Below are positions 24,457 to 32,899 of a stretch of DNA of 64,000 nt, one piece after another (positions within the stretch are counted from its first letter, which is position 1; each line of letters opens with the position of its first letter). A program made the translations under genes and the position numbers. The DNA comes from UBA6398 sp963660485 (GTDB lineage: Bacteria; Bacteroidota; Bacteroidia; Bacteroidales; Bacteroidaceae), in NCBI GenBank assembly GCA_963660485.1, contig CAVKYH010000002.1:1-64000 (forward strand), written 5' to 3'. The notes beneath the pieces were generated by a model. The model did not search any database. It was not told where the DNA came from and saw only the letters and a program-made list of their open reading frames with translations.

Positions 24457-25629
24457 ATGATGGCGTATTTGAATAGCAACGAACTGGTAAAGATTTTTGA
24501 CGAACAGATGTCGGAGTGCGCGATATACCGTTGTGTGTCGGGCATGTCAAACCCTATGCACATTGTGTTCGGCGAAACGGAAATGTTTGTGTATCTAAAA
24601 AATCTTTCGCCGGCTTATTTCCAAAATGTAGACATTTGGCGCGCGCAGATGACGGGCGTGGAATCGCTGAAAAGCATAAAGGCGTCGGACAAGATGTTTG
24701 TTCTTCTGGGCTATGACGCAGAGCATGACGTGTATGCCGCCTGGAATCCGCATCATGCCAAACAGCGTATAGACACAGCCGCGAGTCCTTCGTTTTATTC
24801 GCGTTTCTCGTGGCAAAAACAAGCGGCGGAGGCCGATACGTTTATGGTCAAGGATTTGAAGAACGACGGTGTGGTGGTACTCTTTCCCGGCAGTCTTTTG
24901 GAAAAGTTTCTTGAAGATATAAACATATTCTTTCCCGATGCTACGGAATACGTTGCCAAGGGCTCGAAACGCCTTGCACGGCTAAGGAAAGCTGAGGCTG
25001 TGAAAAACGATGGCGACGAAATGGTGGTTGATGATGCGAAAGAAGAGGAGAAGATGGACTATGAAACTCCCTGGATTGACGAAAACGGAATTCTTACGCG
25101 CATCGAAAATCCCGAATTGCTGAAACTGTTGAAACCGGATTTGGATACCGAATATCAGAGCCGCACATCGGCTTATGCCACAGTGGAGGAGTTCTACGGC
25201 AAAAGGTTTCCGAATATGCAGTTGTGGCATTGGCTTCAATTGTTCAACGACATTGATTGGAGAAAACCTGTTGAAAACACGGCGCGAACCCGAAAGTTCG
25301 CCCCCAAGAAGCAGCATAAGGAGCGCAAGAAGATTTGTATAACATATCCCGACGGACATCAGACGTGCCACGAAGAGGTGGTCGACACTTTGCTCGAAGT
25401 GATAGAATATGCCGGTGCGGAAAATGTGAGCAAACTCGGGATAAGAATGGGGAAGACGGGCGGCGCGCCGCTTTTTCATACCACAATAGCCCCCAAATAT
25501 AAGACAGCGTTCAAATGGGTAGGGGACAATTTATACATAAATTCGCGTTCCAACACACGGGTGAAGTTTTTCCAGATAAATCAGATGAACGAAATGATGA
25601 ATTTGGGGCTGAAAGTGGAACTTGTATGA
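24457..25629 (+). CDS. Unknown protein, fifth gene of the R-M operon
   Basis: A 390-residue soluble protein with no family I can name. Two parts are visible. The N-terminal region (about 1-170) has mixed alpha/beta character and a conserved-looking core FVLLGYDAEHDVYAAWNPHHAK and SFYSRFSW. An acidic linker (about 190-210) and a middle region lead to a separate C-terminal module (about 290-390) beginning KKICITYPDGHQ and ending LNLG-like MMNLGLKVELV. The position, 2 nt after the putative nuclease gene, implies a subunit or specificity role. A modified-base or DNA-recognition function is a guess from context only. It is the last gene before the right 89-bp repeat. Confidence 0.75.
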   Translation: MMAYLNSNELVKIFDEQMSECAIYRCVSGMSNPMHIVFGETEMFVYLKNLSPAYFQNVDIWRAQMTGVESLKSIKASDKMFVLLGYDAEHDVYAAWNPHHAKQRIDTAASPSFYSRFSWQKQAAEADTFMVKDLKNDGVVVLFPGSLLEKFLEDINIFFPDATEYVAKGSKRLARLRKAEAVKNDGDEMVVDDAKEEEKMDYETPWIDENGILTRIENPELLKLLKPDLDTEYQSRTSAYATVEEFYGKRFPNMQLWHWLQLFNDIDWRKPVENTARTRKFAPKKQHKERKKICITYPDGHQTCHEEVVDTLLEVIEYAGAENVSKLGIRMGKTGGAPLFHTTIAPKYKTAFKWVGDNLYINSRSNTRVKFFQINQMNEMMNLGLKVELV

Positions 25630-25664
25630 GTTTCGGAAAAGATGGAAAATGATGCCCGAAAAAA

Positions 25665-25753
25665 TATGTCGCATCTCGTGAAAACTCCAAGGCCCGGAAT
25701 TTAAATTCCGGGCCATCTAATTTAAATTTGGTGGCCCGGAGTTTTTAACATTT
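25665..25753. repeat. Right 89-bp direct repeat flanking the R-M operon (modular repeat, copy 6)
   Basis: Base-for-base identical to 17965-18053 in the same orientation; the bases just outside differ. It lies 35 nt after the stop of the fifth operon gene and before the rnpB terminator. As a hairpin followed by AGTTTTTAAC it may terminate the operon transcript. Confidence 0.95.
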
Positions 25754-25811
25754 AGAATGTGCTGAAAAACAGATGGGTTGTGCTTTGGTGAAAATCGGGA
25801 AAAATGGGGCG

Positions 25812-25852
25812 AAAAACTGATGCCGCGCAACCTTTGCGGGCAGCGCGGCATC
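25812..25852 (-). terminator. Rho-independent terminator of rnpB
   Basis: A perfect 10-bp stem, GATGCCGCGC (25819-25828) with GCGCGGCATC (25843-25852), and on the minus strand a following T-run (complement of AAAAA at 25812-25816). It begins 9 nt beyond the 3' end of the RNase P RNA. Confidence 0.85.
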
Positions 25853-25860
25853 GTAGGTGG

Positions 25861-26230
25861 CGGCAATTATCCTGTAAGCCGAGTTCTGTGGCGTCAAAGT
25901 AGCACCGTCTGTCATTTATCTAAGCTTGCAGTCGCCTGCAAACATTATCGTTCTACCCTCCGGCGTAACAAAGTTTCGGGCGGACAACCCTCAAACGCCG
26001 GTTTACGCGAACTTTCAACATCTCACTGCACGGCACGCACATCGCTATGCGCCCGGTGGGCTCTTACCCCGCCTTCTCACCCTTGCTCTCCTTGCGGAGG
26101 GCGGTTGTTTTCTTCTGCAGTTTGCTTACCCTCGCGGATAACTTCTATTTCAGAAGGAGACTGTCCTGCGTTGCCCGGACTTTCCTCCTGCGAGAACGGG
26201 TCTCGCCGGCGACAGACCGGATTATTGCCG
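25861..26230 (-). ncRNA. rnpB: RNase P RNA (class A)
   Basis: The catalytic RNA that matures tRNA 5' ends. On the minus strand it contains the 5' signature GAGGAAAGTCCGGGC (complement near 26172-26187) and the 3' signature ACAGAACTCGGCTTAC (complement at 25873-25888). The ends pair as helix P1: CGGCAA (26230-26225) with TTGCCG (25866-25861). The length of about 370 nt is normal. It is followed by a strong terminator and preceded by a TAATTTTG box. The R-M cassette lies immediately downstream of it. Confidence 0.93.
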
Positions 26231-26253
26231 TTTTTTGATAAACTTTCCGCCTG

Positions 26254-26261
26254 CAAAATTA
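26254..26261 (-). promoter_or_regulatory. -7 box (TAATTTTG, minus strand) of rnpB
   Basis: TAATTTTG fits TAnnTTTG and lies 24 nt before the 5' end inferred from helix P1, implying either a short leader or a primary transcript starting near 26247. No clear -33 box is seen at standard spacing. The stretch 26262-26504 shows nothing else recognisable. Confidence 0.45.
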
Positions 26262-26504
26262 CGCCTTTTTTCCAAATCGTGCTCCTCGGTGGCGGCGCAA
26301 AGCCCGTGGAGGGCGGCTGACGTGCCGTTTTTTGCGCGGGAAAGCCGATGCGGGGATTTCGCGGAGGGTTGGCTGACGCGAGATAAAACTTCGGTTGCGG
26401 TGGAAATAGGGACGGAAATGTAGGAAAATGCGTGAGAATTGTGGAAAAAACGTCAGAAATGCAATGTATACATTTATTTTTTGAAATAAATAGTGCTTCG
26501 GCAA

Positions 26505-26534
26505 TTGGATATAAGCAATAAAATTTTAACTTTG
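26505..26534 (+). promoter_or_regulatory. Promoter of the rhamnose operon
   Basis: TTG at 26505-26507, a 19-nt spacer, and TAACTTTG at 26527-26534: a full match to the Bacteroidota pattern. It leaves a leader of about 60 nt before rhaB, with room for regulator binding, although no repeat or palindrome typical of an operator was recognised. Confidence 0.75.
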
Positions 26535-26600
26535 TGGATTGGAATGTGATGACAAGGCGTCATGCAATATTTCTCTTTGAACGAAAAATAACTCGAGATA

Positions 26601-28025
26601 ATGAAAACTTACAATTTCCTCGCGTTCGACGTAGGTGCTACCAGCGGACGCGCAATGCTTGCAACTGTAACCGAAGAATCCTTCGATATGAAGGAAATAT
26701 ACCGCTTTCCCAATGCCATTCTTGGCATTCACGGCAAATATTACTGGGACGTTTACGCGCTGTTTGACAGTCTGAAAAAATCGATTGCCGCAGCAAGGGA
26801 CCTCGGCGTGAAGCTTGATTCGATTGGTATCGACACTTGGGGCTGCGACTTTGGATATATTGCAAAAGACGGCACGTTGCTCGGACTTCCGCGCGCTTAC
26901 CGCGACCAATACACCGTGGGCACGCCCGAAAAAACCTATGAGATTGTGCCGCGCAAGGAACTCTATGAGCACACGGGCATACAGATTTTGAATTTCAACT
27001 CCGTGTTCCAGATTTTCGAGGCAAAAGAAGAAGGTTTCGCGCCGCGCATGAATGCTGACAAGATACTTTTCATTCCCGATTTGCTTTCGTATTTCTGCAC
27101 CGGCAAGATGTTTACGGAATATACGGTAGCTTCAACGTCGCAGATGCTCAATGCTACAACGCGCGACTGGGACAAACCTCTGCTTGAAAGGCTCGGGATA
27201 GATACTTCAATGCTTCTGCCCCTCGTGCAGCCCGGTACGGAAGTGGGAAAACTGCTTCCCGAAATTGCAGAAGAGCTTGGCGTGGAACCGATGCCGGTTA
27301 TCGCCGTGGCTGGACACGACACCGCAGCCGCAATAGCTGCTGTGCCTGCAAAGGACGAGCATTTTGCTTATCTGAGCAGCGGTACGTGGAGCCTTATGGG
27401 CATTGAAACCGAAAAACCGATACTTACCGAAGAATCGTGCGCAAAGAATTATACAAACGAGGGCGGTATTGAGGGTACTACACGCTTCCTGAAAAACATT
27501 ACGGGCATGTGGCTGCTCGAACAAAGCCGCAAGTGCTGGAGCAAAGAGGGCAGAAACTACAGCTATGCCGAGATAGAAGCAATGGCTATCGACGAAAAAG
27601 ATTTCCCCTCTACAATTGATCCCGACGATCCCCGTTTTGCTAATCCCGAAAACATGGATGCGGAAATCAAGAAGTGCTGCGCCGAAACAGGACAACAAGT
27701 TCCGGCAAACGACGCACAGACAATTTCGTGCATATATCATAGCTTGGCAAACAAATACCGCGACGTGATAACCGCTTTGCAGGAAATGGCATCGTTTACG
27801 ATTGACAAACTTCACGTGATAGGCGGTGGCTCGGTAAACAAATTCATGAGCCAACTCACGGCCGACACTATCGGCATGCCGGTAATCGCCGGCCCGTCGG
27901 AGGGAACGGCTATCGGCAACGCAATGATTCAGGCAAAAGCCGTGGGACTCTACAAAGACCGCTGGGAAATGCGCAAGGCGGTAGACAAAGCCATAGGAAC
28001 AAAAACCTATATGCCGCAGAAATAA
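26601..28025 (+). CDS. rhaB: Rhamnulokinase
   Basis: A 474-residue FGGY-family sugar kinase that phosphorylates L-rhamnulose at O1. Visible: the N-terminal phosphate loop FDVGATSGRAM (about 9-19), the substrate region IGIDTWGCDFGY, the second-domain ATP site AGHDTAAAIAAVP and LSSGTWSLMG, and the C-terminal adenine loop HVIGGGSVNKFMSQ. Length and start are typical for Bacteroides RhaB. It is the first gene of the rhamnose operon, followed by the GH78 gene after 23 nt. Confidence 0.93.
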   Translation: MKTYNFLAFDVGATSGRAMLATVTEESFDMKEIYRFPNAILGIHGKYYWDVYALFDSLKKSIAAARDLGVKLDSIGIDTWGCDFGYIAKDGTLLGLPRAYRDQYTVGTPEKTYEIVPRKELYEHTGIQILNFNSVFQIFEAKEEGFAPRMNADKILFIPDLLSYFCTGKMFTEYTVASTSQMLNATTRDWDKPLLERLGIDTSMLLPLVQPGTEVGKLLPEIAEELGVEPMPVIAVAGHDTAAAIAAVPAKDEHFAYLSSGTWSLMGIETEKPILTEESCAKNYTNEGGIEGTTRFLKNITGMWLLEQSRKCWSKEGRNYSYAEIEAMAIDEKDFPSTIDPDDPRFANPENMDAEIKKCCAETGQQVPANDAQTISCIYHSLANKYRDVITALQEMASFTIDKLHVIGGGSVNKFMSQLTADTIGMPVIAGPSEGTAIGNAMIQAKAVGLYKDRWEMRKAVDKAIGTKTYMPQK

Positions 28026-28048
28026 AACAACGCCTTAATATATATGGT

Positions 28049-31000
28049 ATGAAAAAGAAGTTCTTCTCATCGCTGTTTGCTCTCGCATCGTTCGGATTTG
28101 CCACAGCTCAAACGATAGGCGTATTGACTACGGAATATATGCAGACTCCTGTCGGCATCGACGTAGCACAGCCGCAATTCGGCTGGCAAATGCAAAGCGA
28201 TCGCTATGGTGCGCAACAAAAAGCCTATCGTCTGGTTGTTGCCAACAGTCAGGAAAATCTCGAAGCCGGCAAATATGTTTACGATTCGGGCAAAGTGGGC
28301 TCGGGAGAATCGGTGGGCATAAAATATGCAGGCCCGTCGCTCAAACCAAGTTCGCGCTATTTTTGGCGCGTAACGGTTACCGATGAGAAGAAAAAGGACA
28401 TCGTTTCGCCGACATCGTGGTTTGAAACCGGATTGCTCGGCGGAAAATGGGACGATGCCCAATGGATTACTTCGCCGCACAATCAGGTTTCGCCCTATCG
28501 CAGTGATTTTGTGTTGGAATACGATGTGAAAAACGTTGGGAAGCCCGGTCCTTCAACTTTTGTCTATGGTGCGAAAGGCAACGACAGCTATTGTTATCTC
28601 ACCGTCGATACCCGCAAACCCGCAAAACTGATTGCGGGGGCCGTACTCTACAACAAAAACGTAGAATATCAGAATATAGATATCTCGGATATCGTAACCA
28701 CGCAAGCTTTGACCTCACATCATGTGAAAATGATAGTACGCGGCGGAAACGATTACAATCTGCAGGTGTTTGTCGACGGCAAGCGGGTGAAATCGAAGGA
28801 GAACAAAAACGATTTCGGCGTTAACTGTATGCGCGATACCGTAGGCCGTAGCGATTGCCACCTATATAATATAGGCTATATGCAGCCGCAGGGATTCGAC
28901 GCTCAGTTCTCGGGAATCACAGTGTCCGACACAAAATGGGACGTAACGCTTGCCACCGATACTAAGACCTATAACGCTCCCGGCGACGGCAAGATAAATA
29001 CGTGGGTGTTTAATTCCGAAGTGAATGCACCTGTTATGCGTAAATCTGTGAACCTTGGCAAGGCTGTGAAAAGCGCGCGGCTTTATGCTACAGCGCGTGG
29101 ATTCTACAATTACTACATCAACGGGAAAAAAGCAGGCGATGCCTATATGGCTCCGGGCTGGACAGATTTTCGCCACCGCATTATGTACGACACTTACGAC
29201 GTTACCGATCTTTTGAAACAGGGCAAAAACGCGCTGGCAATAGAGCTTGGCAACGGTTGGTTCTGTAGTAATTGGGGTTGGACGGGTTCTGGCTGGAGCG
29301 ATCAGTATGGATATAAACCTTCGGCCATGGCAATGCTGAGAGTAACCTATACCGACGGAACTACAGAAAGCTTTGTTACCAATCGCGACTGGAAAGTTTC
29401 GGACAACGGCCCATTGTTTGTCGACAATCTCTACCACGGTGTGATTTACGACGCACGGCGCGAAATCGACGGTTGGAAGAATGCGGATTTCAACGACTCT
29501 AAATGGGAAAATGTCGATGTTGCGGCAGCGCCTGCAGCAGATGTGGAAATCCAGGGCTATGTTGGTATGAAAATCAAGAACAACATAACGCTCAAGGCCA
29601 AGTCGGTAAAGAAAATCGGCGACCGTTATATATATGACATGGGGCAGAATTTTGCCGGCGTGCCGCGTTTGAAAAACATGCACGGCAAGAAAGGGCAGCA
29701 GATAGTGATTCGTTTTGCCGAAATGCTCTTCCCTGATCAAGTTCCCGAGAATCCTCGTGCGCCGCTCAAGAGAGAAGATTATGAGCGCAACCGTGGCCAG
29801 ATGTATATGGACAATTACCGTTCGGCCATCTCCACAGATTATTACACTTTCAAGGGCGATGCTGCGGGCGAAACCTTTGAGCCGCCGTTTACTCAGCATG
29901 GCTATCGCTATTTGTCGATAGACGGTTTGGACGCTCCGCTTGCAGTTTCAGACGTAGAGGGAATTGTTCTCGAATCGATAGGGGAACAGTTGAGCCATTA
30001 CGAGAGCGGAAATGCTGATATCAACAAACTTTTCAACAATATCGTATGGGGACAGCGCAGCAACTTCCTTGCGGTTCCCACAGATTGCCCGCAGCGCGAC
30101 GAACGTCTGGGCTGGACGGGCGATGCCAACATTTTCTGCCGCACGGCAACGTATAACATGATGACGGAACCGTTCTACAAACGTTGGTTCTACACTGTGC
30201 GCGACCAGAAGAGCACCAACGGCGATACGGGAGGCTATTATCCTGTGCTCGGAAGCACCAAAGCGGGTGCCGACAACGCAAACGTGGAGATTGCAACGGG
30301 TCGCGGTTGCGGCTGGAGTGATTTCACGGTGATAATTCCTTGGCAGATGTATCAACAATATGGGGACAAGGAATTCATAAAGGAGCACTATCAGTCGATG
30401 AAGAACTTTATGAGTTATCTCGAAGGCAGGTGTACCAATTATATATTCCCCGACGCAACTTATTGGGGCGATTGGGTAGCTCCTGTTCCTACTAACATTT
30501 CGCTGTTGTCCACTGCATACATGGGCTACGACGCACGCATTATGTCGGTTATGGCTAAGGTTTTGGGCTATGATGCCGATGCGGAATACTATGATGCGTT
30601 GTACAAAAAAGTGAGCGAGGCATTCTGCAAAACGTTCTTTGATGCCGACGGCTACACGGTGATGAACGATGAAAAGAAAACGCGCATCAACACGCAGACT
30701 TCCTATATCCTCCCGCTGGAATTCCTTATTCTCCCGGCCGACTTGCAGAAAAAGGCTGCGGAACACCTTGCTGCAAAAATCAAAGAGGACGGCAACCGTC
30801 TGCAAACCGGTTTCCTCGGCACACCATATATATTGAATGTGCTTTCCAACAATGGTTATTCCGACCTTGCCTATACTCTTTACACCCAAACGGAATATCC
30901 GTCGTGGCTATTCCCGGTGAAGCAGGGCGCAACCACGATGTGGGAACGCTGGAACTCGTATACAATAAAAGAAGGCTTTGGCGATGTGGGCATGAACTCG

Positions 31001-31375
31001 TTTAATCATTACGCTTACGGCGCAGTGGAGGAATGGATAATGTCGCACAACCTCGGAATACAGCGCGACGAAGCGCAGCCTGCCTACAAGCACATATTGA
31101 TACAGCCCGAAATCAACGCGGCATTCAAGAATGTGAAAGGCGGTTTCCGTTCTGTTTACGGCGAAATCAGCAGCGAGTGGAACGTAACCTCCGACGGCAC
31201 CGACATAGCGTTTAGCATTCCCGCCAATACCACAGCAACTTTCACCCTTCCCGTCAACAAAATGGGCGACCTCAAGATTGTGGAAGGCAAGAAGGGCGTG
31301 GTGAAAAAATCATACGCCGACGGCAAAGCTGTATACCAACTTTTGTCGGGCAAATACAAATTCCTAAAAAAGTAA
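28049..31375 (+). CDS. Alpha-L-rhamnosidase, GH78 family, exported
   Basis: A 1,108-residue glycoside hydrolase with a signal peptide ending FATAQ. Order: N-terminal beta domains (about 20-330, including the WFETGLLGGKWDDAQWI and RLYATARGFYNYYINGKK modules), another beta module, then the (alpha/alpha)6 catalytic barrel (about 640-990) with CPQRDERLGWTGDA holding a catalytic acid and conserved aromatic residues, and a C-terminal beta sandwich. It releases L-rhamnose from plant or microbial glycans in the periplasm or outside. The gene sits between rhaB and rhaA, so hydrolysis and catabolism are probably co-regulated. Copy 7 of the modular repeat separates it from rhaA. Confidence 0.92.
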   Translation: MKKKFFSSLFALASFGFATAQTIGVLTTEYMQTPVGIDVAQPQFGWQMQSDRYGAQQKAYRLVVANSQENLEAGKYVYDSGKVGSGESVGIKYAGPSLKPSSRYFWRVTVTDEKKKDIVSPTSWFETGLLGGKWDDAQWITSPHNQVSPYRSDFVLEYDVKNVGKPGPSTFVYGAKGNDSYCYLTVDTRKPAKLIAGAVLYNKNVEYQNIDISDIVTTQALTSHHVKMIVRGGNDYNLQVFVDGKRVKSKENKNDFGVNCMRDTVGRSDCHLYNIGYMQPQGFDAQFSGITVSDTKWDVTLATDTKTYNAPGDGKINTWVFNSEVNAPVMRKSVNLGKAVKSARLYATARGFYNYYINGKKAGDAYMAPGWTDFRHRIMYDTYDVTDLLKQGKNALAIELGNGWFCSNWGWTGSGWSDQYGYKPSAMAMLRVTYTDGTTESFVTNRDWKVSDNGPLFVDNLYHGVIYDARREIDGWKNADFNDSKWENVDVAAAPAADVEIQGYVGMKIKNNITLKAKSVKKIGDRYIYDMGQNFAGVPRLKNMHGKKGQQIVIRFAEMLFPDQVPENPRAPLKREDYERNRGQMYMDNYRSAISTDYYTFKGDAAGETFEPPFTQHGYRYLSIDGLDAPLAVSDVEGIVLESIGEQLSHYESGNADINKLFNNIVWGQRSNFLAVPTDCPQRDERLGWTGDANIFCRTATYNMMTEPFYKRWFYTVRDQKSTNGDTGGYYPVLGSTKAGADNANVEIATGRGCGWSDFTVIIPWQMYQQYGDKEFIKEHYQSMKNFMSYLEGRCTNYIFPDATYWGDWVAPVPTNISLLSTAYMGYDARIMSVMAKVLGYDADAEYYDALYKKVSEAFCKTFFDADGYTVMNDEKKTRINTQTSYILPLEFLILPADLQKKAAEHLAAKIKEDGNRLQTGFLGTPYILNVLSNNGYSDLAYTLYTQTEYPSWLFPVKQGATTMWERWNSYTIKEGFGDVGMNSFNHYAYGAVEEWIMSHNLGIQRDEAQPAYKHILIQPEINAAFKNVKGGFRSVYGEISSEWNVTSDGTDIAFSIPANTTATFTLPVNKMGDLKIVEGKKGVVKKSYADGKAVYQLLSGKYKFLKK

Positions 31376-31438
31376 CAACAGATCAAAGACACCCCAAAAT
31401 GAAGTCCTCCGAAAACGCTTCAGCATATCAAAAAAACT

Positions 31439-31523
31439 CCAAGGCATCTTGTGAAAAACTCCAAGGCATCTAATTTAAATTAGATGCGTCGGAATTTAAA
31501 TTAGGTCTGACCTCGTAAAAACG
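31439..31523. repeat. Modular 21-bp-period interspersed repeat, copy 7
   Basis: Units: CCAAGGCATCT, TGTGAAAAACT, CCAAGGCATCT, AATTTAAATT, AGATGCGTCGG, AATTTAAATT, AGGTCTGACCT, CGTAAAAACG. It lies inside the rhamnose gene cluster, between the GH78 gene and rhaA, so it could cause partial termination within the cluster. No clear separate promoter for rhaA was recognised downstream. Confidence 0.9.
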
Positions 31524-31626
31524 CTCTGTACAAGGCATTAGGCGAACATCGGAAAAGGACGGGAAATTAAACTGTAACATTTTGAAAATCAAAAATAATA
31601 TTAACAAACAAATAAACAAAACAACC

Positions 31627-32880
31627 ATGAAGGAAGAACAAATAAAAAAAGCCTATGAGCTTGCTAAGGCGCGCTACGCCGAATTTGGAATAGATACCGA
31701 CAAGGCTATCGAAACACTTGAGAAAACCCCCATCTCCCTGCATTGCTGGCAGGCTGACGACGTGGTAGGTTTCGAGCGCAACGAAGCAGCTTCGGGCGGT
31801 ATCCAAACCACGGGCAACTATCCCGGCAAAGCACGCAATATCGACGAACTTCGTCAGGACATCGACAAGGTAACAAGCCTCCTCGCAGGCCACATGCGCC
31901 TCAACCTCCACGAAACATACGGAGAATTCGGCGGACAATTCGTAGACCGCGACCAGGTGGAAGCAAAACACTTCGAGGGCTGGATGCAATGGGCAAAGGA
32001 AAGAGGAATGAAACTCGATTTCAATTCCACAAGCTTCTCCCACCCCAAGAGCGGAAGCCTTTCGCTTTCGAATCCCGACAAGGGAATCCGCGAATTCTGG
32101 ATTGAGCACACCAAACGCTGCCGCAGAATTGCCGACGCAATGGGTGCATATCAAGGCGATCCCTGTATCATGAACATTTGGGTGCACGACGGAAGCAAGG
32201 ACTACACCGTAGAAAAACTCCGCTACCGTCAAATCCTGAAAGACAGCCTTGACGAAATCCTCGCAGAGAAACTGCCCAACATGAAGCCCTGCCTCGAAGC
32301 AAAACTCTTCGGTATCGGTTTGGAAGCATACACCGTAGGCTCTCACGACTTCTATGCAGGCTATTGCGCAAAGAACGACGTTATCTACACACTCGACACC
32401 GGCCACTACGAGCCCACCGAAAACGTGAGCGATGCCGTGAGCGCATTGCTGTTGTTCGTTCCCGAATTGATGCTCCACGTTAGCCGCCCCATGCACTGGG
32501 ATTCCGACCACGTTACATTGTTCGACGACAACACCCGCAACCTCTTCTCCGAACTCGTTCGCGCAGATGCTCTCGACCGCGCCCATATCGGTCTCGACTA
32601 TTTCGACGCAAGCATCAACCGCATCGGAGCTTATATCATCGGCGTGCGTGCTGCGCAGAAATCCCTGCTTCAGGCATTGCTCGAGCCGCTCGATACTCTC
32701 CGCAAATACGAAGACGAGGGCAAACTCTTCCAACGCCTTGCACTCTTGGAGGAAGCAAAGACATTGCCGGTGGGAGCAGTTTACGACTACTTCAACTTCA
32801 AAAACAACGTGCCCGTAGCCGAAGACTATCTCGCCGATGTTGAGAAGTATGAGCAGGACGTTCTTTCAAAACGTAACTAA
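31627..32880 (+). CDS. rhaA: L-rhamnose isomerase
   Basis: A 417-residue metal-dependent aldose-ketose isomerase converting L-rhamnose to L-rhamnulose. Recognisable segments: ISLHCWQADDVVGFE near the N-terminus, LNLHETYGEFGGQ, LDFNSTSFSHPKSGSLSLS, the metal-ligand regions MNIWVHDGSKD and SHDFYAGY, and HVSRPMHWDSDHVT. The ATG at 31627 is chosen because the 15 codons before it encode only an Asn/Lys-rich leader. It is 19 nt upstream of rhaT. Bacteroides literature also uses the name rhaI. Confidence 0.94.
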   Translation: MKEEQIKKAYELAKARYAEFGIDTDKAIETLEKTPISLHCWQADDVVGFERNEAASGGIQTTGNYPGKARNIDELRQDIDKVTSLLAGHMRLNLHETYGEFGGQFVDRDQVEAKHFEGWMQWAKERGMKLDFNSTSFSHPKSGSLSLSNPDKGIREFWIEHTKRCRRIADAMGAYQGDPCIMNIWVHDGSKDYTVEKLRYRQILKDSLDEILAEKLPNMKPCLEAKLFGIGLEAYTVGSHDFYAGYCAKNDVIYTLDTGHYEPTENVSDAVSALLLFVPELMLHVSRPMHWDSDHVTLFDDNTRNLFSELVRADALDRAHIGLDYFDASINRIGAYIIGVRAAQKSLLQALLEPLDTLRKYEDEGKLFQRLALLEEAKTLPVGAVYDYFNFKNNVPVAEDYLADVEKYEQDVLSKRN

Positions 32881-32899
32881 CTGAAAACTCCCTACGGAA

